From Niabella pedocola (GTDB lineage Bacteria; Bacteroidota; Bacteroidia; Chitinophagales; Chitinophagaceae), in assembly GCF_021044425.1 (NCBI RefSeq), contig NZ_JAJNEC010000002.1, positions 13,635 to 77,634 on the forward strand: DNA of 64,000 nucleotides. The letters are read 5' to 3'. The position numbers and the translations under genes are program-made. Each line of letters opens with the position of its first letter. The stretch's first letter is position 1. Below the pieces are notes generated by a model. The model was not told the DNA's origin and did not search any database. It worked only from the letters and a program-made list of their open reading frames with translations. Below, piece by piece: positions 24,745 through 34,717 of this stretch.

Positions 24745-27129
24745 ATGATCAAAAACTACATCAGAGCCGCCTGGAGAAATCTGTTAAAGAGCAAGGTATT
24801 TGCGGTTACAAATATCATCGGGCTTTCGATGGGCATGGCCGTTACCATATTGATTGCCGTATGGATCTGGAATGAATGGTCTTATAATAAGCAGATATCG
24901 AACTATAAAAGCATTGCCCGGGTGATGCAGCACAAAACCAATAAAGGGATGATTCAAACCGGAATGACTACGCCGTATCCCTTAGGCGAAGCGCTCCGGC
25001 AGGAGTATGGCAGCCTTTTTAAGGAGGTGGCAGTGGGCACGGCCATCTTCGGTCATTCGGTTAAAACCGGCGATAAGCAGCTCAACCTGGATGGTGGTTT
25101 TTTTGAACCCGGATTGGGAAGATTACTGGGGTTGAAAATGATCGACGGTGTACAAAACGGTCTTGATGATATCAACAGTATCATGCTGGCGGCATCTGCT
25201 GCCCGGTCGTTTTTTGGTACGACTGCTGCAGTTGGTAAAACAATAACACTGGATAATGACCTGGTGGTAAAGGTGACGGGCGTGTATGAGGATCTTTCAA
25301 AGAATTCCGATTTCGGGGACTTGCTGTTTATGGCACCCTGGAAACTCTTCCTGCGCCAAACAGATTGGATCCGTACGGCCGAAGACCCCTGGCGCCCCAA
25401 CGCATTCATAACATATGTGCAACTCAACAGCGGCCAGGATGCCCGGCAGGTATCCGGGGTGATAAAGGATGTACGGTTGAAGCATGTGAACGAGCGGCTG
25501 GCACTCCAGAAGCCGGAGCTGTTTTTACAACCCATGGAGCAATGGTATCTCTATGATACATTTAAAAATGGCGTGAATACGGGTGGACGCATTCAATATG
25601 TGTGGATGTTTGGCATCATTGGTGTTTTTGTATTATTGCTCGCCTGTATCAACTTTATGAACCTCAGTACGGCACGCAGTATAAAAAGAGCAAGAGAAGT
25701 AGGGATCCGTAAAACGATCGGATCACGCCGTGGGCAACTGATCGTGCAGTTCTTTTGCGAGTCACTGTTATATGCCGTACTGGCATTTGCAGTAAGCCTG
25801 GTATTAGTGTCCCTGGCCATGCCCCTGTTTAATACGGTTGCCGGCAAGGAGATGCCTTCGGTTTGGAAAGAGCCGCTGTTTTGGACCGGTGCTGTGTTTT
25901 TCTGTTTATTTACAGGATTGCTGGCCGGTATTTATCCGGCCTTGTACCTGTCTTCCTTCCGCCCGGTGAAGGTGCTGAAGGGAACATTTAAAGCCGGCCG
26001 GTTTTCCGGAATGCAGCGCCAGGTACTGGTGGTGGTACAGTTTGCCATATCCATCGTACTGATTATCGGAACCATTGTTGTGTTCAACCAGATCCGGTTT
26101 ACAAAAGACCGCCCGATCGGGTACAACCGGAACGGGCTGGTGGTAATGGATGTAAACACCAACGGGGTCCATGATCACTTTAACGTGATCCGCAAACAGC
26201 TGCAGGAGCAGGGAAGTATCCTGTCCATAGCGGAAACGAATGGATCCGTCAGCGGCGATTTTTCAACCACCACGGGTATTGACTGGCCCGGGAAAGAAGA
26301 AGGCACCAGTGCCGAGTTCCCCTTTGTAGGCGTAAGTCATGACTTTGGAGCAACCATTAACTGGCAGGTGGTAGCGGGGCGCGACTTTTCGAGGGATTTT
26401 CCTTCCGACTCAACAGGAGTGATCCTTAACGAAGCTGCTGTAAAATACATGGGGCTTAAACAGCCGGTGGGTACCATTATTTACGCCGATAAAACACCTA
26501 TAACGATTGTGGGCGTGGTGAAGAACATCGTTATGGAATCGCCGTATGCATCCGAACGGCCCGCCCTTTTTTATTTTGACAAAAACGTTTCCGGTTTCCT
26601 GATGGTCCGCGTCAACCCGGCCGTAAGTGCCGCGGCGGCCATTAAGCAGTTGCAGGAAATGTATAAAACCTATGCCCCGGATCAGCCCTTTCATTATGAG
26701 TTTGTAGATGACGCCTTTAACAAGAAATTTGGCGATGAGGAGCGGTTGGGCATCCTTGGAGGCGGATTTGCGTTGCTGGCGATCTTCATCAGCTGTTTGG
26801 GATTATTTGGGATGGCCTCTTTTATGGCAGAACAGCGGGTTAAGGAGATTGGTGTACGAAAGGTATTGGGCGCTTCGGTATTGGGGCTTTGGAAATTATT
26901 ATCGCAGGATTTTATGCGTCTCATCTTGCTGGCTTTGCTGATTGCCATACCGGCGGGTTGGTATTGCATGCACACCTGGCTGCAACACTATAGTTACCGG
27001 GTTGCGATATCCTGGCCGGTTTTTGTAATGGCAGCATCCGGTGCTATTTTGATCGCTTTGATCACTGTAAGCTTCCAGGCAATAAAAGCGGCAATGGCCA
27101 ACCCCGTACGGTCGCTGCGTTCGGAGTAG
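24745..27129 (+). CDS. MacB/FtsX-type ABC permease 4
   Basis: The 794-residue protein is the first gene after promoter C. Coupling motifs are EVGIRKTIGSRRGQ and EIGVRKVLGA. The IGSRR form, the FKNGVNTGGRIQYVW segment before TM2 and GVVKNIVMESPYAS in the second periplasmic domain define a subgroup with permeases 11 and 14, and more loosely 7. The C-terminus is NPVRSLRSE. The gap to permease 5 is 94 bases, with no terminator visible, so it should lead a long transcript. Confidence 0.97.
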   Translation: MIKNYIRAAWRNLLKSKVFAVTNIIGLSMGMAVTILIAVWIWNEWSYNKQISNYKSIARVMQHKTNKGMIQTGMTTPYPLGEALRQEYGSLFKEVAVGTAIFGHSVKTGDKQLNLDGGFFEPGLGRLLGLKMIDGVQNGLDDINSIMLAASAARSFFGTTAAVGKTITLDNDLVVKVTGVYEDLSKNSDFGDLLFMAPWKLFLRQTDWIRTAEDPWRPNAFITYVQLNSGQDARQVSGVIKDVRLKHVNERLALQKPELFLQPMEQWYLYDTFKNGVNTGGRIQYVWMFGIIGVFVLLLACINFMNLSTARSIKRAREVGIRKTIGSRRGQLIVQFFCESLLYAVLAFAVSLVLVSLAMPLFNTVAGKEMPSVWKEPLFWTGAVFFCLFTGLLAGIYPALYLSSFRPVKVLKGTFKAGRFSGMQRQVLVVVQFAISIVLIIGTIVVFNQIRFTKDRPIGYNRNGLVVMDVNTNGVHDHFNVIRKQLQEQGSILSIAETNGSVSGDFSTTTGIDWPGKEEGTSAEFPFVGVSHDFGATINWQVVAGRDFSRDFPSDSTGVILNEAAVKYMGLKQPVGTIIYADKTPITIVGVVKNIVMESPYASERPALFYFDKNVSGFLMVRVNPAVSAAAAIKQLQEMYKTYAPDQPFHYEFVDDAFNKKFGDEERLGILGGGFALLAIFISCLGLFGMASFMAEQRVKEIGVRKVLGASVLGLWKLLSQDFMRLILLALLIAIPAGWYCMHTWLQHYSYRVAISWPVFVMAASGAILIALITVSFQAIKAAMANPVRSLRSE

Positions 27130-27223
27130 GGAGTAGGTAATAGTGAAGGGTGAACAGGTAATAGCTGTAGGGAATAGAAGGTTATAGATAATACTTCTCA
27201 CCCGATACTTAAACATAAAAACA
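27130..27223 (+). repeat. spacer with degenerate heptamers of a second type
   Basis: Units such as AGGTAAT, AGTGAAG, GGTGAAC and AGGTAAT follow each other in 7-base register after the permease 4 stop. This differs in base content from the TCTSRAA arrays but shares the period. Confidence 0.55.
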
Positions 27224-29611
27224 ATGATCAAAAATTATATAAGGACGGCCTGGAGGGGACTTGTGCGCAACAAGGCCTTTTCACTGATTAATGTGCTTGG
27301 GCTTTCGGTTGGAATGACGGCTTGCTTTATTATCTATATGTATATTGGTTTTGAGCGCAGTTATGATACCTTCCATACCGGGGCTGACCGTATTTACAAG
27401 GTTGTTGCCGATGTAAAAACACCCACGGAAACGATCACCACCCAGGGGGTTACATCGGCGCCCGTTGCCATAAACTTGAAACAGGACTTTCCGGAAGTAG
27501 AAAAAGCCGTACGTTTTGCCGGCGACGGCTTTCTATTACGCAAAGGGGATGTGTTTTTCCAGGAAAAAAAATCAGTGCTTGCAGACTCTACGCTATTCGA
27601 TGTATTTGATTTTCCATTGGTGTCTGGCAATAAAAAGACGGCGTTGAAGGAGCCGATGAGCATTGTTCTCTCACAAACAACGGCAAAAAAATATTTTGGA
27701 AATACAAACCCTCTCGGGCAACAGGTGTTGTTGACCGGCGCGGCCATTAATGCCACGATCACGGGAGTAATGAAAGATATTCCCGAAAATTCCCAGATAC
27801 AGGCGGATTTGTTTGTGTCAATGTCTTCCTATCGCCAGATCTATGGTATTCCAACGGCCGACAGCGAGTGGACCAACCATGCATTTTACACATATATACT
27901 GCTGAAACCAGGTGCAGATGCAAAAAAACTTGCCTCAAAATTTCCGGCATTTATGGAGTATCATCATGGAAGGCAGGCCAGGGAGTTGCAAATGCAGGAT
28001 TATTTAAGTCTTGAACCGCTGCGCGATGTCTACCTCAGGTCAAAGCGAGATGGCTTTGTATCGGGAAGTATTAATAATGTATATATTTTTTCAGTTATCG
28101 CTGTTTTTATCCTGCTGATCGCCTGTGTGAATTTTATAAATCTGACTACAGCACGTAGTGCAGAACGTGCAAAGGAAGTAGGCGTGCGTAAAGTAATAGG
28201 AGCAGCGCGCTTTCAGCTGGCCGGTCAGTTTATTGGTGAGTCTGTTATGATTGCCCTGATGGCCTTTGCGGTTTCTGTGTTTTTGTTGTTCATGCTGATC
28301 CCCGTGTTCAATCAGCTTGCCGGCAAAATCATTGCTCCTGGTATTTTCCATAACCCGCTGCATGTGTTGGAATTGTTTGTGTTGTCTCTTGTCGTTGGTG
28401 TTATCGCCGGTATCTATCCATCATTCGTTTTGTCGTCCTTTAAACCGGTAAATGTACTGAGGGGATACCTGGTGACCGGTACCCAACGACTCCTGTTAAG
28501 AAAAGGATTGGTGGTTTTTCAGTTTGCGATATCCATTGTGTTAATGGTGGGTACCATCGTGGTAGCCGCGCAGCTGAAGTATATGCGTAGCCAGGACCTG
28601 GGGTTTAACAAAGCACATACCCTGTTTATAAATACCAATTTTGATAAAAATAAAAACCTGTTTAAACAATCTCTTTCGGGTATCCCCGGGGTGTTGTCCT
28701 CCTGTTATTCTGCATTTATCCCGGGGGGAGGAAATACCTCAGCCTATTCTGAACTGGAAAATAAGAATGGCGAAATGCAGAAAACCAATATGGATCTTTA
28801 CTTTGTTGATTTTGATTATATTCATCAATATCAGCTGGAACTGGTGGCAGGGCGCGGATTTTCACCGGCCTTCAAAACCGACAGTATGCAGGCGATGGTG
28901 ATCAATGAAACAGCCGTCCGGTCTCTGGGTTATACCACTCCCAAAGATGCCGTTGGCAAAAAATATAGTCAATGGGGGAGCAAAGGAAAAATAATCGGTG
29001 TGGTTAAAGATTTCCACTTTCAATCGCTGCTACAGCCCGTAAAACCGTTAACAATGCGCTACGATCCCGGTACGTTTACGATGATCTCCATAAAACTTTC
29101 TTCAAAAAATCTTCCCGAAACGATAAATAACATTGAACAGCACTGGAGGCAGATTGTTCCCAACCGTCCATTTGAGTATGCCTTTTTAGATACGTTTTTT
29201 GATGAACAATATCATGCAGAAGACCGGTTCAGTAATTTGTTTTTCAATTTTGCAATACTTGCCATTTTTATTTCATGCCTGGGTTTGTTGGGGCTTTCGC
29301 TATACAGCACCCTTCAGCGTACAAAAGAAGTAGGCGTTCGAAAAGTTTTAGGCGCCCGGGCTACCAATATTGTGATGCTGTTATCTTCGGGATTCTTAAA
29401 GCTGGTATTGATTGCTTTTCTTATTGCATTACCCGTCGCTTGGCTGGGTATGAATAAATGGCTGGATGGCTTCGCATATCATATTCATATAACCTGGTGG
29501 ATGTTTGCTGTGGCTGGGTTAACAGCAGTATTAGTTGCGTTTTTTACAATCAGTATTCAGGCGCTGAAAGCAGCCTTGGCCAACCCCGTACGGTCGCTGC
29601 GTTCAGAGTAG
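27224..29611 (+). CDS. MacB/FtsX-type ABC permease 5
   Basis: The 795-residue permease has coupling motifs EVGVRKVIGA and, after LQRT, EVGVRKVLGA. The LQRT form of the second motif is shared only with permease 6. The first periplasmic domain carries KFPAFMEYHHG and LEPLRDVYLRS. The second has IIGVVKDFHFQSLLQPVKPL. The tail is NPVRSLRSE. Its coding sequence looks more AT-rich than most of the array by eye. No frame disruption is seen. Confidence 0.97.
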   Translation: MIKNYIRTAWRGLVRNKAFSLINVLGLSVGMTACFIIYMYIGFERSYDTFHTGADRIYKVVADVKTPTETITTQGVTSAPVAINLKQDFPEVEKAVRFAGDGFLLRKGDVFFQEKKSVLADSTLFDVFDFPLVSGNKKTALKEPMSIVLSQTTAKKYFGNTNPLGQQVLLTGAAINATITGVMKDIPENSQIQADLFVSMSSYRQIYGIPTADSEWTNHAFYTYILLKPGADAKKLASKFPAFMEYHHGRQARELQMQDYLSLEPLRDVYLRSKRDGFVSGSINNVYIFSVIAVFILLIACVNFINLTTARSAERAKEVGVRKVIGAARFQLAGQFIGESVMIALMAFAVSVFLLFMLIPVFNQLAGKIIAPGIFHNPLHVLELFVLSLVVGVIAGIYPSFVLSSFKPVNVLRGYLVTGTQRLLLRKGLVVFQFAISIVLMVGTIVVAAQLKYMRSQDLGFNKAHTLFINTNFDKNKNLFKQSLSGIPGVLSSCYSAFIPGGGNTSAYSELENKNGEMQKTNMDLYFVDFDYIHQYQLELVAGRGFSPAFKTDSMQAMVINETAVRSLGYTTPKDAVGKKYSQWGSKGKIIGVVKDFHFQSLLQPVKPLTMRYDPGTFTMISIKLSSKNLPETINNIEQHWRQIVPNRPFEYAFLDTFFDEQYHAEDRFSNLFFNFAILAIFISCLGLLGLSLYSTLQRTKEVGVRKVLGARATNIVMLLSSGFLKLVLIAFLIALPVAWLGMNKWLDGFAYHIHITWWMFAVAGLTAVLVAFFTISIQALKAALANPVRSLRSE

Positions 29612-29685
29612 GAATGGTGCATGATAGCAAATGCGAAAGATTAGAAATTATTAGGTAGAGATATGATCTGACAGCTGAAAACGTA

Positions 29686-29703
29686 TCCCGATCGTTATCG
29701 GGA
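29686..29703. repeat. short hairpin before permease 6
   Basis: TCCCGAT and ATCGGGA pair perfectly over a 4-base loop, 17 bases before the start codon of permease 6. There is no T-tract, so it is more likely an RNA-stability or translation element than a terminator. Confidence 0.5.
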
Positions 29704-29719
29704 CCCAAATCTGAAAAGA

Positions 29720-32116
29720 ATGATGAACGACTATATCAAAACCGCCTGGCGGAACCTGGGAAAAAGAAAGCTTTTTTCGGTTATCAATATCGTAGGGCTG
29801 GCATTGGGTCTTGCATTTGCCGGCATTATCGGTATTTATGTGTATGAAAATCTTCAGGTGGATCGTACACAGCCTTCAAATTTGTACCGCGTTATTACTG
29901 CATATAATTCAAAAACGGAAAGCAACAAAACCTCGGGTGTGGGCCGTGCCCTAATTCCAGCCATCCGGCAGGAAATACCCGAAGCGGAATATGTAGTGCC
30001 TGTGAGACCGTTCCGAACGGCTTCCATCAAAATAAAAAATGAACATTTTTATGATCGGACGATTTTAGCCGGGGAATATTTTTTTCAGGCATTTAACTTC
30101 CCGCTTTTAAAAGGCAATCCAATAACCGTTTTACAAGGACCTAATGCAGCAGTGCTTACAGAAACTACTGCAAAAAAGTATTTTGGTACTTCGGACGCGG
30201 TGGGTAAAATATTGTATATAAATGATACCCTGGCATTTACGGTTACCGGTGTTGCAAAAGATTTTTCTTCCTCGCATATTAACTGGAATATATTGCTTTC
30301 GTTCAGCACATTTGAGGGCACGACTTTTGATATGTCGCGCTGGTTTACATGGGATATGACTTGCTATGTGACATTGAAAAAAAATGTTACTGTAAAAGAC
30401 GCGGAAAACAAAATTGCCGCCTTGCCCATGGCTAGAAATGGGGAAGAATACAGGAGTTTTGGTCATCAGGTAAAACAGGAATTGGAACCGGTGCGTGATA
30501 TTTATCTGTACTCTCCGCTGCCCGGACTTTATATGCCAAAGGGAAACCTGAAAGAGTTGTATATTTTTTCGGGAATAGGGATCGCATTGTTGCTGCTGGC
30601 TTGTATCAATTTTATTAACCTTACTACCGCATACCAGTCAGACAGGGGTAAGGAGGTGGGCGTGCGGAAAACGATGGGGGCGTCAACCGGCTCCCTGGTT
30701 GGCCAGTTTATGGTAGAAACATTGGTTATTGTGCTCGTTGCGGCATTGCTTGCTACCGGTATTGTTGCAGTGCTGCTGCCGTTTGTGGAACATATTTCCG
30801 AAATGAACCTTTCCTTATCGGTGTTCAGGCAACCGGTGATTATCGCAGGCACCATTCTACTCATTGTGATTACAACGCTGCTGGCGGGTATGTATCCTTC
30901 CTCGGTTTTGGCAAAGCTCCAACCAACGGATTCTATGAAAGGACTGAAGAGAATGGGTAAAGGAAACTTTCGTTTGAGGAGAATATTGGTGGTGTTTCAG
31001 TTTGTGGTATCACTTATATTGGTTATGGGTACTTTGGTTGCTATGCGCCAGTTGCGGTTTATGCAGGAGAAAGATCTGGGATTTAATAAAGAGGGAATCA
31101 TCGTATTGGATATAAGTAAAGTGCCCAAAAAATATCTGGTAGACCATTATGAAAGTATCAAAAACCAGTTGAAGGAATATCCGGGTATAAAATCGATTTC
31201 AGGGTCAGCGGGTATGCCCGGGCGGTTTGGCTGGGATGGTCAAACAGTAATGCCGGAAGGCTTTACACAGGAGGAAAGTCTTACAATGGAAGTGATCCCT
31301 TCTGACCAGGAGTATACAAAAACACTGGGCATTACCCTGAAGGCGGGCAGGGATTTCTCGAAAGCGTTTTCTACAGATGCCACAAATGGAGTATTACTGA
31401 ATGAGGAAGCCTGTCGTGCAATAGGATGGACACCGGCTGAAGCAATTGGAAAACGGATAAGTTCATCCGGTTCAGGCCTGGATTCCGGCAGCGTGATTGG
31501 CGTAATGGCCGATTATCATCAGCATGGACTACAAACGAAAATAAGCCCGATTGTTATCTTTAACGGGAACAAATACACCTACAACTTTTTAGCAGTAAAA
31601 TTGCAAACTAAAAATATACAGGAGGCGGTTCACAACGTTGAAAAATTCTGGAAAGCAAAATTTCCCGGTTATACGTTAGATTGGTTTGCGCTTAATGATG
31701 ACCTGAACCGTCAATACAAATCGGAAGCCAATTTAGCAAGTGTGGTTAAGCTATTTGCCCTGTTAACCATTTTTATTGCTGCGCTGGGGTTGTTAGGGAT
31801 AACATTATTCACCGTTTTACAACGGACAAAAGAAATAGGCATTCGCAAAGTGTTAGGGGCAAAACTGCAGGATATTATCACGCTTGTTGGAAAAGAATTT
31901 TTGCTGCTGGTAATCGTGGCATTACTAATAGCTGTGCCTTTAGCCTGGTGGGCAATGAATGATTGGCTGCGAAATTTTTCATATCGCACTTCCATCAATT
32001 CGTGGCTGTTTGTAATAACCGGAGCAGGAGCACTGCTGGTAACATTTGCAATTGTTGGTATAATTACCATCCGTGCAGCCCGGGCAAATCCGGTGAAGTC
32101 ATTACGAACGGAGTAA
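29720..32116 (+). CDS. MacB/FtsX-type ABC permease 6
   Basis: The 798-residue protein can start at 29720 or at the adjacent ATG at 29723; both give a normal MNDYIKTAWRNL end. Coupling motifs are GKEVGVRKTMGA (in place of the usual RAKEV) and EIGIRKVLGA after LQRT. The second periplasmic domain has VIGVMADYHQHGLQTKISP, a clear departure from the usual VKDF. The tail is NPVKSLRTE. Base composition is AT-richer than most neighbours: bases 29881-29940 contain only 23 G or C. Confidence 0.97.
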   Translation: MMNDYIKTAWRNLGKRKLFSVINIVGLALGLAFAGIIGIYVYENLQVDRTQPSNLYRVITAYNSKTESNKTSGVGRALIPAIRQEIPEAEYVVPVRPFRTASIKIKNEHFYDRTILAGEYFFQAFNFPLLKGNPITVLQGPNAAVLTETTAKKYFGTSDAVGKILYINDTLAFTVTGVAKDFSSSHINWNILLSFSTFEGTTFDMSRWFTWDMTCYVTLKKNVTVKDAENKIAALPMARNGEEYRSFGHQVKQELEPVRDIYLYSPLPGLYMPKGNLKELYIFSGIGIALLLLACINFINLTTAYQSDRGKEVGVRKTMGASTGSLVGQFMVETLVIVLVAALLATGIVAVLLPFVEHISEMNLSLSVFRQPVIIAGTILLIVITTLLAGMYPSSVLAKLQPTDSMKGLKRMGKGNFRLRRILVVFQFVVSLILVMGTLVAMRQLRFMQEKDLGFNKEGIIVLDISKVPKKYLVDHYESIKNQLKEYPGIKSISGSAGMPGRFGWDGQTVMPEGFTQEESLTMEVIPSDQEYTKTLGITLKAGRDFSKAFSTDATNGVLLNEEACRAIGWTPAEAIGKRISSSGSGLDSGSVIGVMADYHQHGLQTKISPIVIFNGNKYTYNFLAVKLQTKNIQEAVHNVEKFWKAKFPGYTLDWFALNDDLNRQYKSEANLASVVKLFALLTIFIAALGLLGITLFTVLQRTKEIGIRKVLGAKLQDIITLVGKEFLLLVIVALLIAVPLAWWAMNDWLRNFSYRTSINSWLFVITGAGALLVTFAIVGIITIRAARANPVKSLRTE

Positions 32117-32199
32117 AGTGTGGAAAGCAGTAAACAACAGTATAAATACGATAAGATTTAGGAAAAGCGGAAATTTATCGAAATCTCAACTCAAAAGAA

Positions 32200-34560
32200 A
32201 TGATCAAAAATTACATCAAAACCGCCTGGCGGAATTTAGTCCGCAACAAAGGGTTTATGTTCGTTAATTTAATGGGGCTTTCTATTGGGATCTCTGCAAC
32301 CCTTATGATCCTGCTATGGGTGAACGATGAACTAACCTACGACCGTTTTCAAAAGCACTACGATAACATTCACACGGTGATCGCAAACCGTGATTTTAAG
32401 AACCGTGTGTTTACGGATTATAATATGGTGTTGCCCCTGGCCCGTGAATTACAGCATGCAGATCCGCAGATAAGGAACGCTACGGTTACCACCCAGAATT
32501 ATGACCTGTTGTTGCACGTAAATGATACCAAAATACGGAAGGGAGGAATGACGGTGGGGGATCGTTTTTTTGATATTTTTTCCTGGAAATTCCTGGCAGG
32601 CAATGCCACAGGCGCGCTCAATGATCCTTCGTCGATAGTGCTAACGGTATCGGCAGCTAAAGCATTATTTGGCAACGAAGATCCGGTGAATAAAACCATC
32701 CGGATCATCGAGGAAAAACGGGATGTGAAGGTTACGGCGATACTGGCAGATCCCCCGGGTAATTCCGAATTTCAGTTCGATTTTCTGCGGCCGTTCAACT
32801 ATAATGATCCGGACACCAAAGCAATGATGGGCAACTGGGAGGGATCCAGCTGGCGGGTATATGTTCAAACGGCGCCCGGTGCAGATATGAAGCGGGTGGA
32901 TGCCACGATTAACCGGGTGAAAAAACAACATGACCCCAATGATAAGATCAGTACTTATTTCACTTTCCCGATGAAGCGCTGGCATCTGTACAATGATTTT
33001 AAGGACGGCAAAAATGTGGGCGGCATGATTGAATATGTGCGCCTGTTTATGATCGTTGCGGCAATAATTTTGCTGATCGCCTGTGTAAACTTTATGAATC
33101 TTTCTACGGCGCGTTCCGAAAAACGGTCGAAGGAAGTAGGGATCCGCAAAACGCTTGGGGCCGGAAAACTGAAACTGGTGTTGCAGTTCTTTTCGGAATC
33201 CATGATGCTGGTATTGATCGCCTTTCTTGTTTCGGTGGGTATTGTACTGTTGCTGTTGCCTTATTTTAACCAGCTGGTGAATAAAAAACTGACGCTGGAT
33301 TTTGGCCAGCCGTTGTTCTGGTTGGGAAGCCTGGCCATCATCCTGGTAACCGGTATCCTTGCCGGTAGTTATCCGGCCTTGTATCTTTCTTCGTTCCGGC
33401 CGGTAAAGGTATTGAAGGGCGTTTTTGTGTCTGGCGGTAAAACAGCGTTACCCCGTCATATACTTGTGGTATTCCAGTTTATGATCTCCATCCTGCTGAT
33501 TTCGGCAACGATTATCGTATACCAGCAGATCCAGCATATAAAAGACCGGAAAACCGGTTATGATGCCCGCAACCTGCTGATGATTACCGGAACGGAGGAA
33601 ACGGAAAAAAACTTTAATGTGATCAAACAGGAATTGCTGCAAAGCAGGGTGGTTACCGCGGTTACCCGCTCCAGTTCTCCCATTACACAGGTATGGTGGA
33701 AATCCGGTGCGCCGGACTGGAACGGAAAGCCCGCCGGCCTGAACGTGGTCGTTTCCGGAATACGCACCGATGTGGACTTTGCAAAAACAATGGGCATCCG
33801 GCTGCTGCAGGGGCATGATTTTTCGGGTACGCCTGCCGATTCATCCTCCGTATTGCTCAACAAGGCAGCGGTGGAAGCCATGGGCCTCAAAGATCCCATC
33901 GGAATGGAGATGCGGTTTGGGAACAGAAAATACCAGGTAACCGGTATTACCGGCAACGTGGTGATGGAATCACCTTTTCAACCGGTGGATCCCATGCTTA
34001 CCTTTTATAACCCTAATGCTACCGGTGTGATCAGCCTGCGTATTGCAGATGCCGTACCGTTAAAAAAGGCCCTGTCGGCGATTGAGGGGGTGTTTAAGAA
34101 ATACAATCCGGCCTACCCGTTCGAATACCAGTTTGCGGATCAAGAGTTCGGACAGAAGTTTATAGGAGAGGAGCTCATCAGCAGGGTTACCAATATCTTC
34201 GCGGGTCTGGCGATCTTTATCTGTTGTATAGGGCTGGGAGGACTGGTAGCCTATACCGTGGAAAGGCGGTTCCGGGAAATCAGTATCCGCAAGGTGCTGG
34301 GTGCTACCATCCGCCAGGTATTATTGCTGATCGGGCGCGAGTTCCTGAAGCTGGTGCTGATCGCATTTGTAATTGCCGTGCCCCTGGCCTGGTGGCTGAT
34401 GGATCACTGGCTTGAAAAATATACGTACCACATTCATATCAATATGCTGGTATTTGTAGCCGTAGGAGGACTGGTATTATTGCTGGCCCTGGTGGTGGTA
34501 GGTTTAAATACATTCCGGGCAGCGGTTACCAACCCGGTACGCACGTTACGGTCGGATTAA
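32200..34560 (+). CDS. MacB/FtsX-type ABC permease 7
   Basis: The 786-residue permease is the shortest of the set. Coupling motifs are EVGIRKTLGA and the divergent EISIRKVLGA, preceded by ERRFR. FKDGKNVGGMIEYVR before TM2 and ITGNVVMESPFQPV in the second periplasmic domain relate it to permeases 4, 11 and 14. It is the only member ending in Asp (NPVRTLRSD). It starts 83 bases after permease 6. All eight membrane segments are present. Confidence 0.97.
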   Translation: MIKNYIKTAWRNLVRNKGFMFVNLMGLSIGISATLMILLWVNDELTYDRFQKHYDNIHTVIANRDFKNRVFTDYNMVLPLARELQHADPQIRNATVTTQNYDLLLHVNDTKIRKGGMTVGDRFFDIFSWKFLAGNATGALNDPSSIVLTVSAAKALFGNEDPVNKTIRIIEEKRDVKVTAILADPPGNSEFQFDFLRPFNYNDPDTKAMMGNWEGSSWRVYVQTAPGADMKRVDATINRVKKQHDPNDKISTYFTFPMKRWHLYNDFKDGKNVGGMIEYVRLFMIVAAIILLIACVNFMNLSTARSEKRSKEVGIRKTLGAGKLKLVLQFFSESMMLVLIAFLVSVGIVLLLLPYFNQLVNKKLTLDFGQPLFWLGSLAIILVTGILAGSYPALYLSSFRPVKVLKGVFVSGGKTALPRHILVVFQFMISILLISATIIVYQQIQHIKDRKTGYDARNLLMITGTEETEKNFNVIKQELLQSRVVTAVTRSSSPITQVWWKSGAPDWNGKPAGLNVVVSGIRTDVDFAKTMGIRLLQGHDFSGTPADSSSVLLNKAAVEAMGLKDPIGMEMRFGNRKYQVTGITGNVVMESPFQPVDPMLTFYNPNATGVISLRIADAVPLKKALSAIEGVFKKYNPAYPFEYQFADQEFGQKFIGEELISRVTNIFAGLAIFICCIGLGGLVAYTVERRFREISIRKVLGATIRQVLLLIGREFLKLVLIAFVIAVPLAWWLMDHWLEKYTYHIHINMLVFVAVGGLVLLLALVVVGLNTFRAAVTNPVRTLRSD

Positions 34561-34617
34561 GAAATGTGAAGCGGCAATAGTACATGTTGAATAAGGTGTG
34601 ATGAAATAAGACAACCG

Positions 34618-34708
34618 TCTCGAATCTGAAATCTCGAATCTCAAATCTGGTATCTCAAATCTCAAATCTGGTATCTCGAATCTCAAATCTCAAATCTGAC
34701 ATCTCAAA
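34618..34708 (+). repeat. heptamer array upstream of permease 8
   Basis: Thirteen uninterrupted 7-base units (TCTCGAA, TCTGAAA, TCTCAAA, TCTGGTA and TCTGACA) run without a slip over 91 bases. The array ends 9 bases before the ATG at 34718. It is the clearest example of the repeat class. Confidence 0.92.
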
Positions 34709-34717
34709 CCCGAAAAA

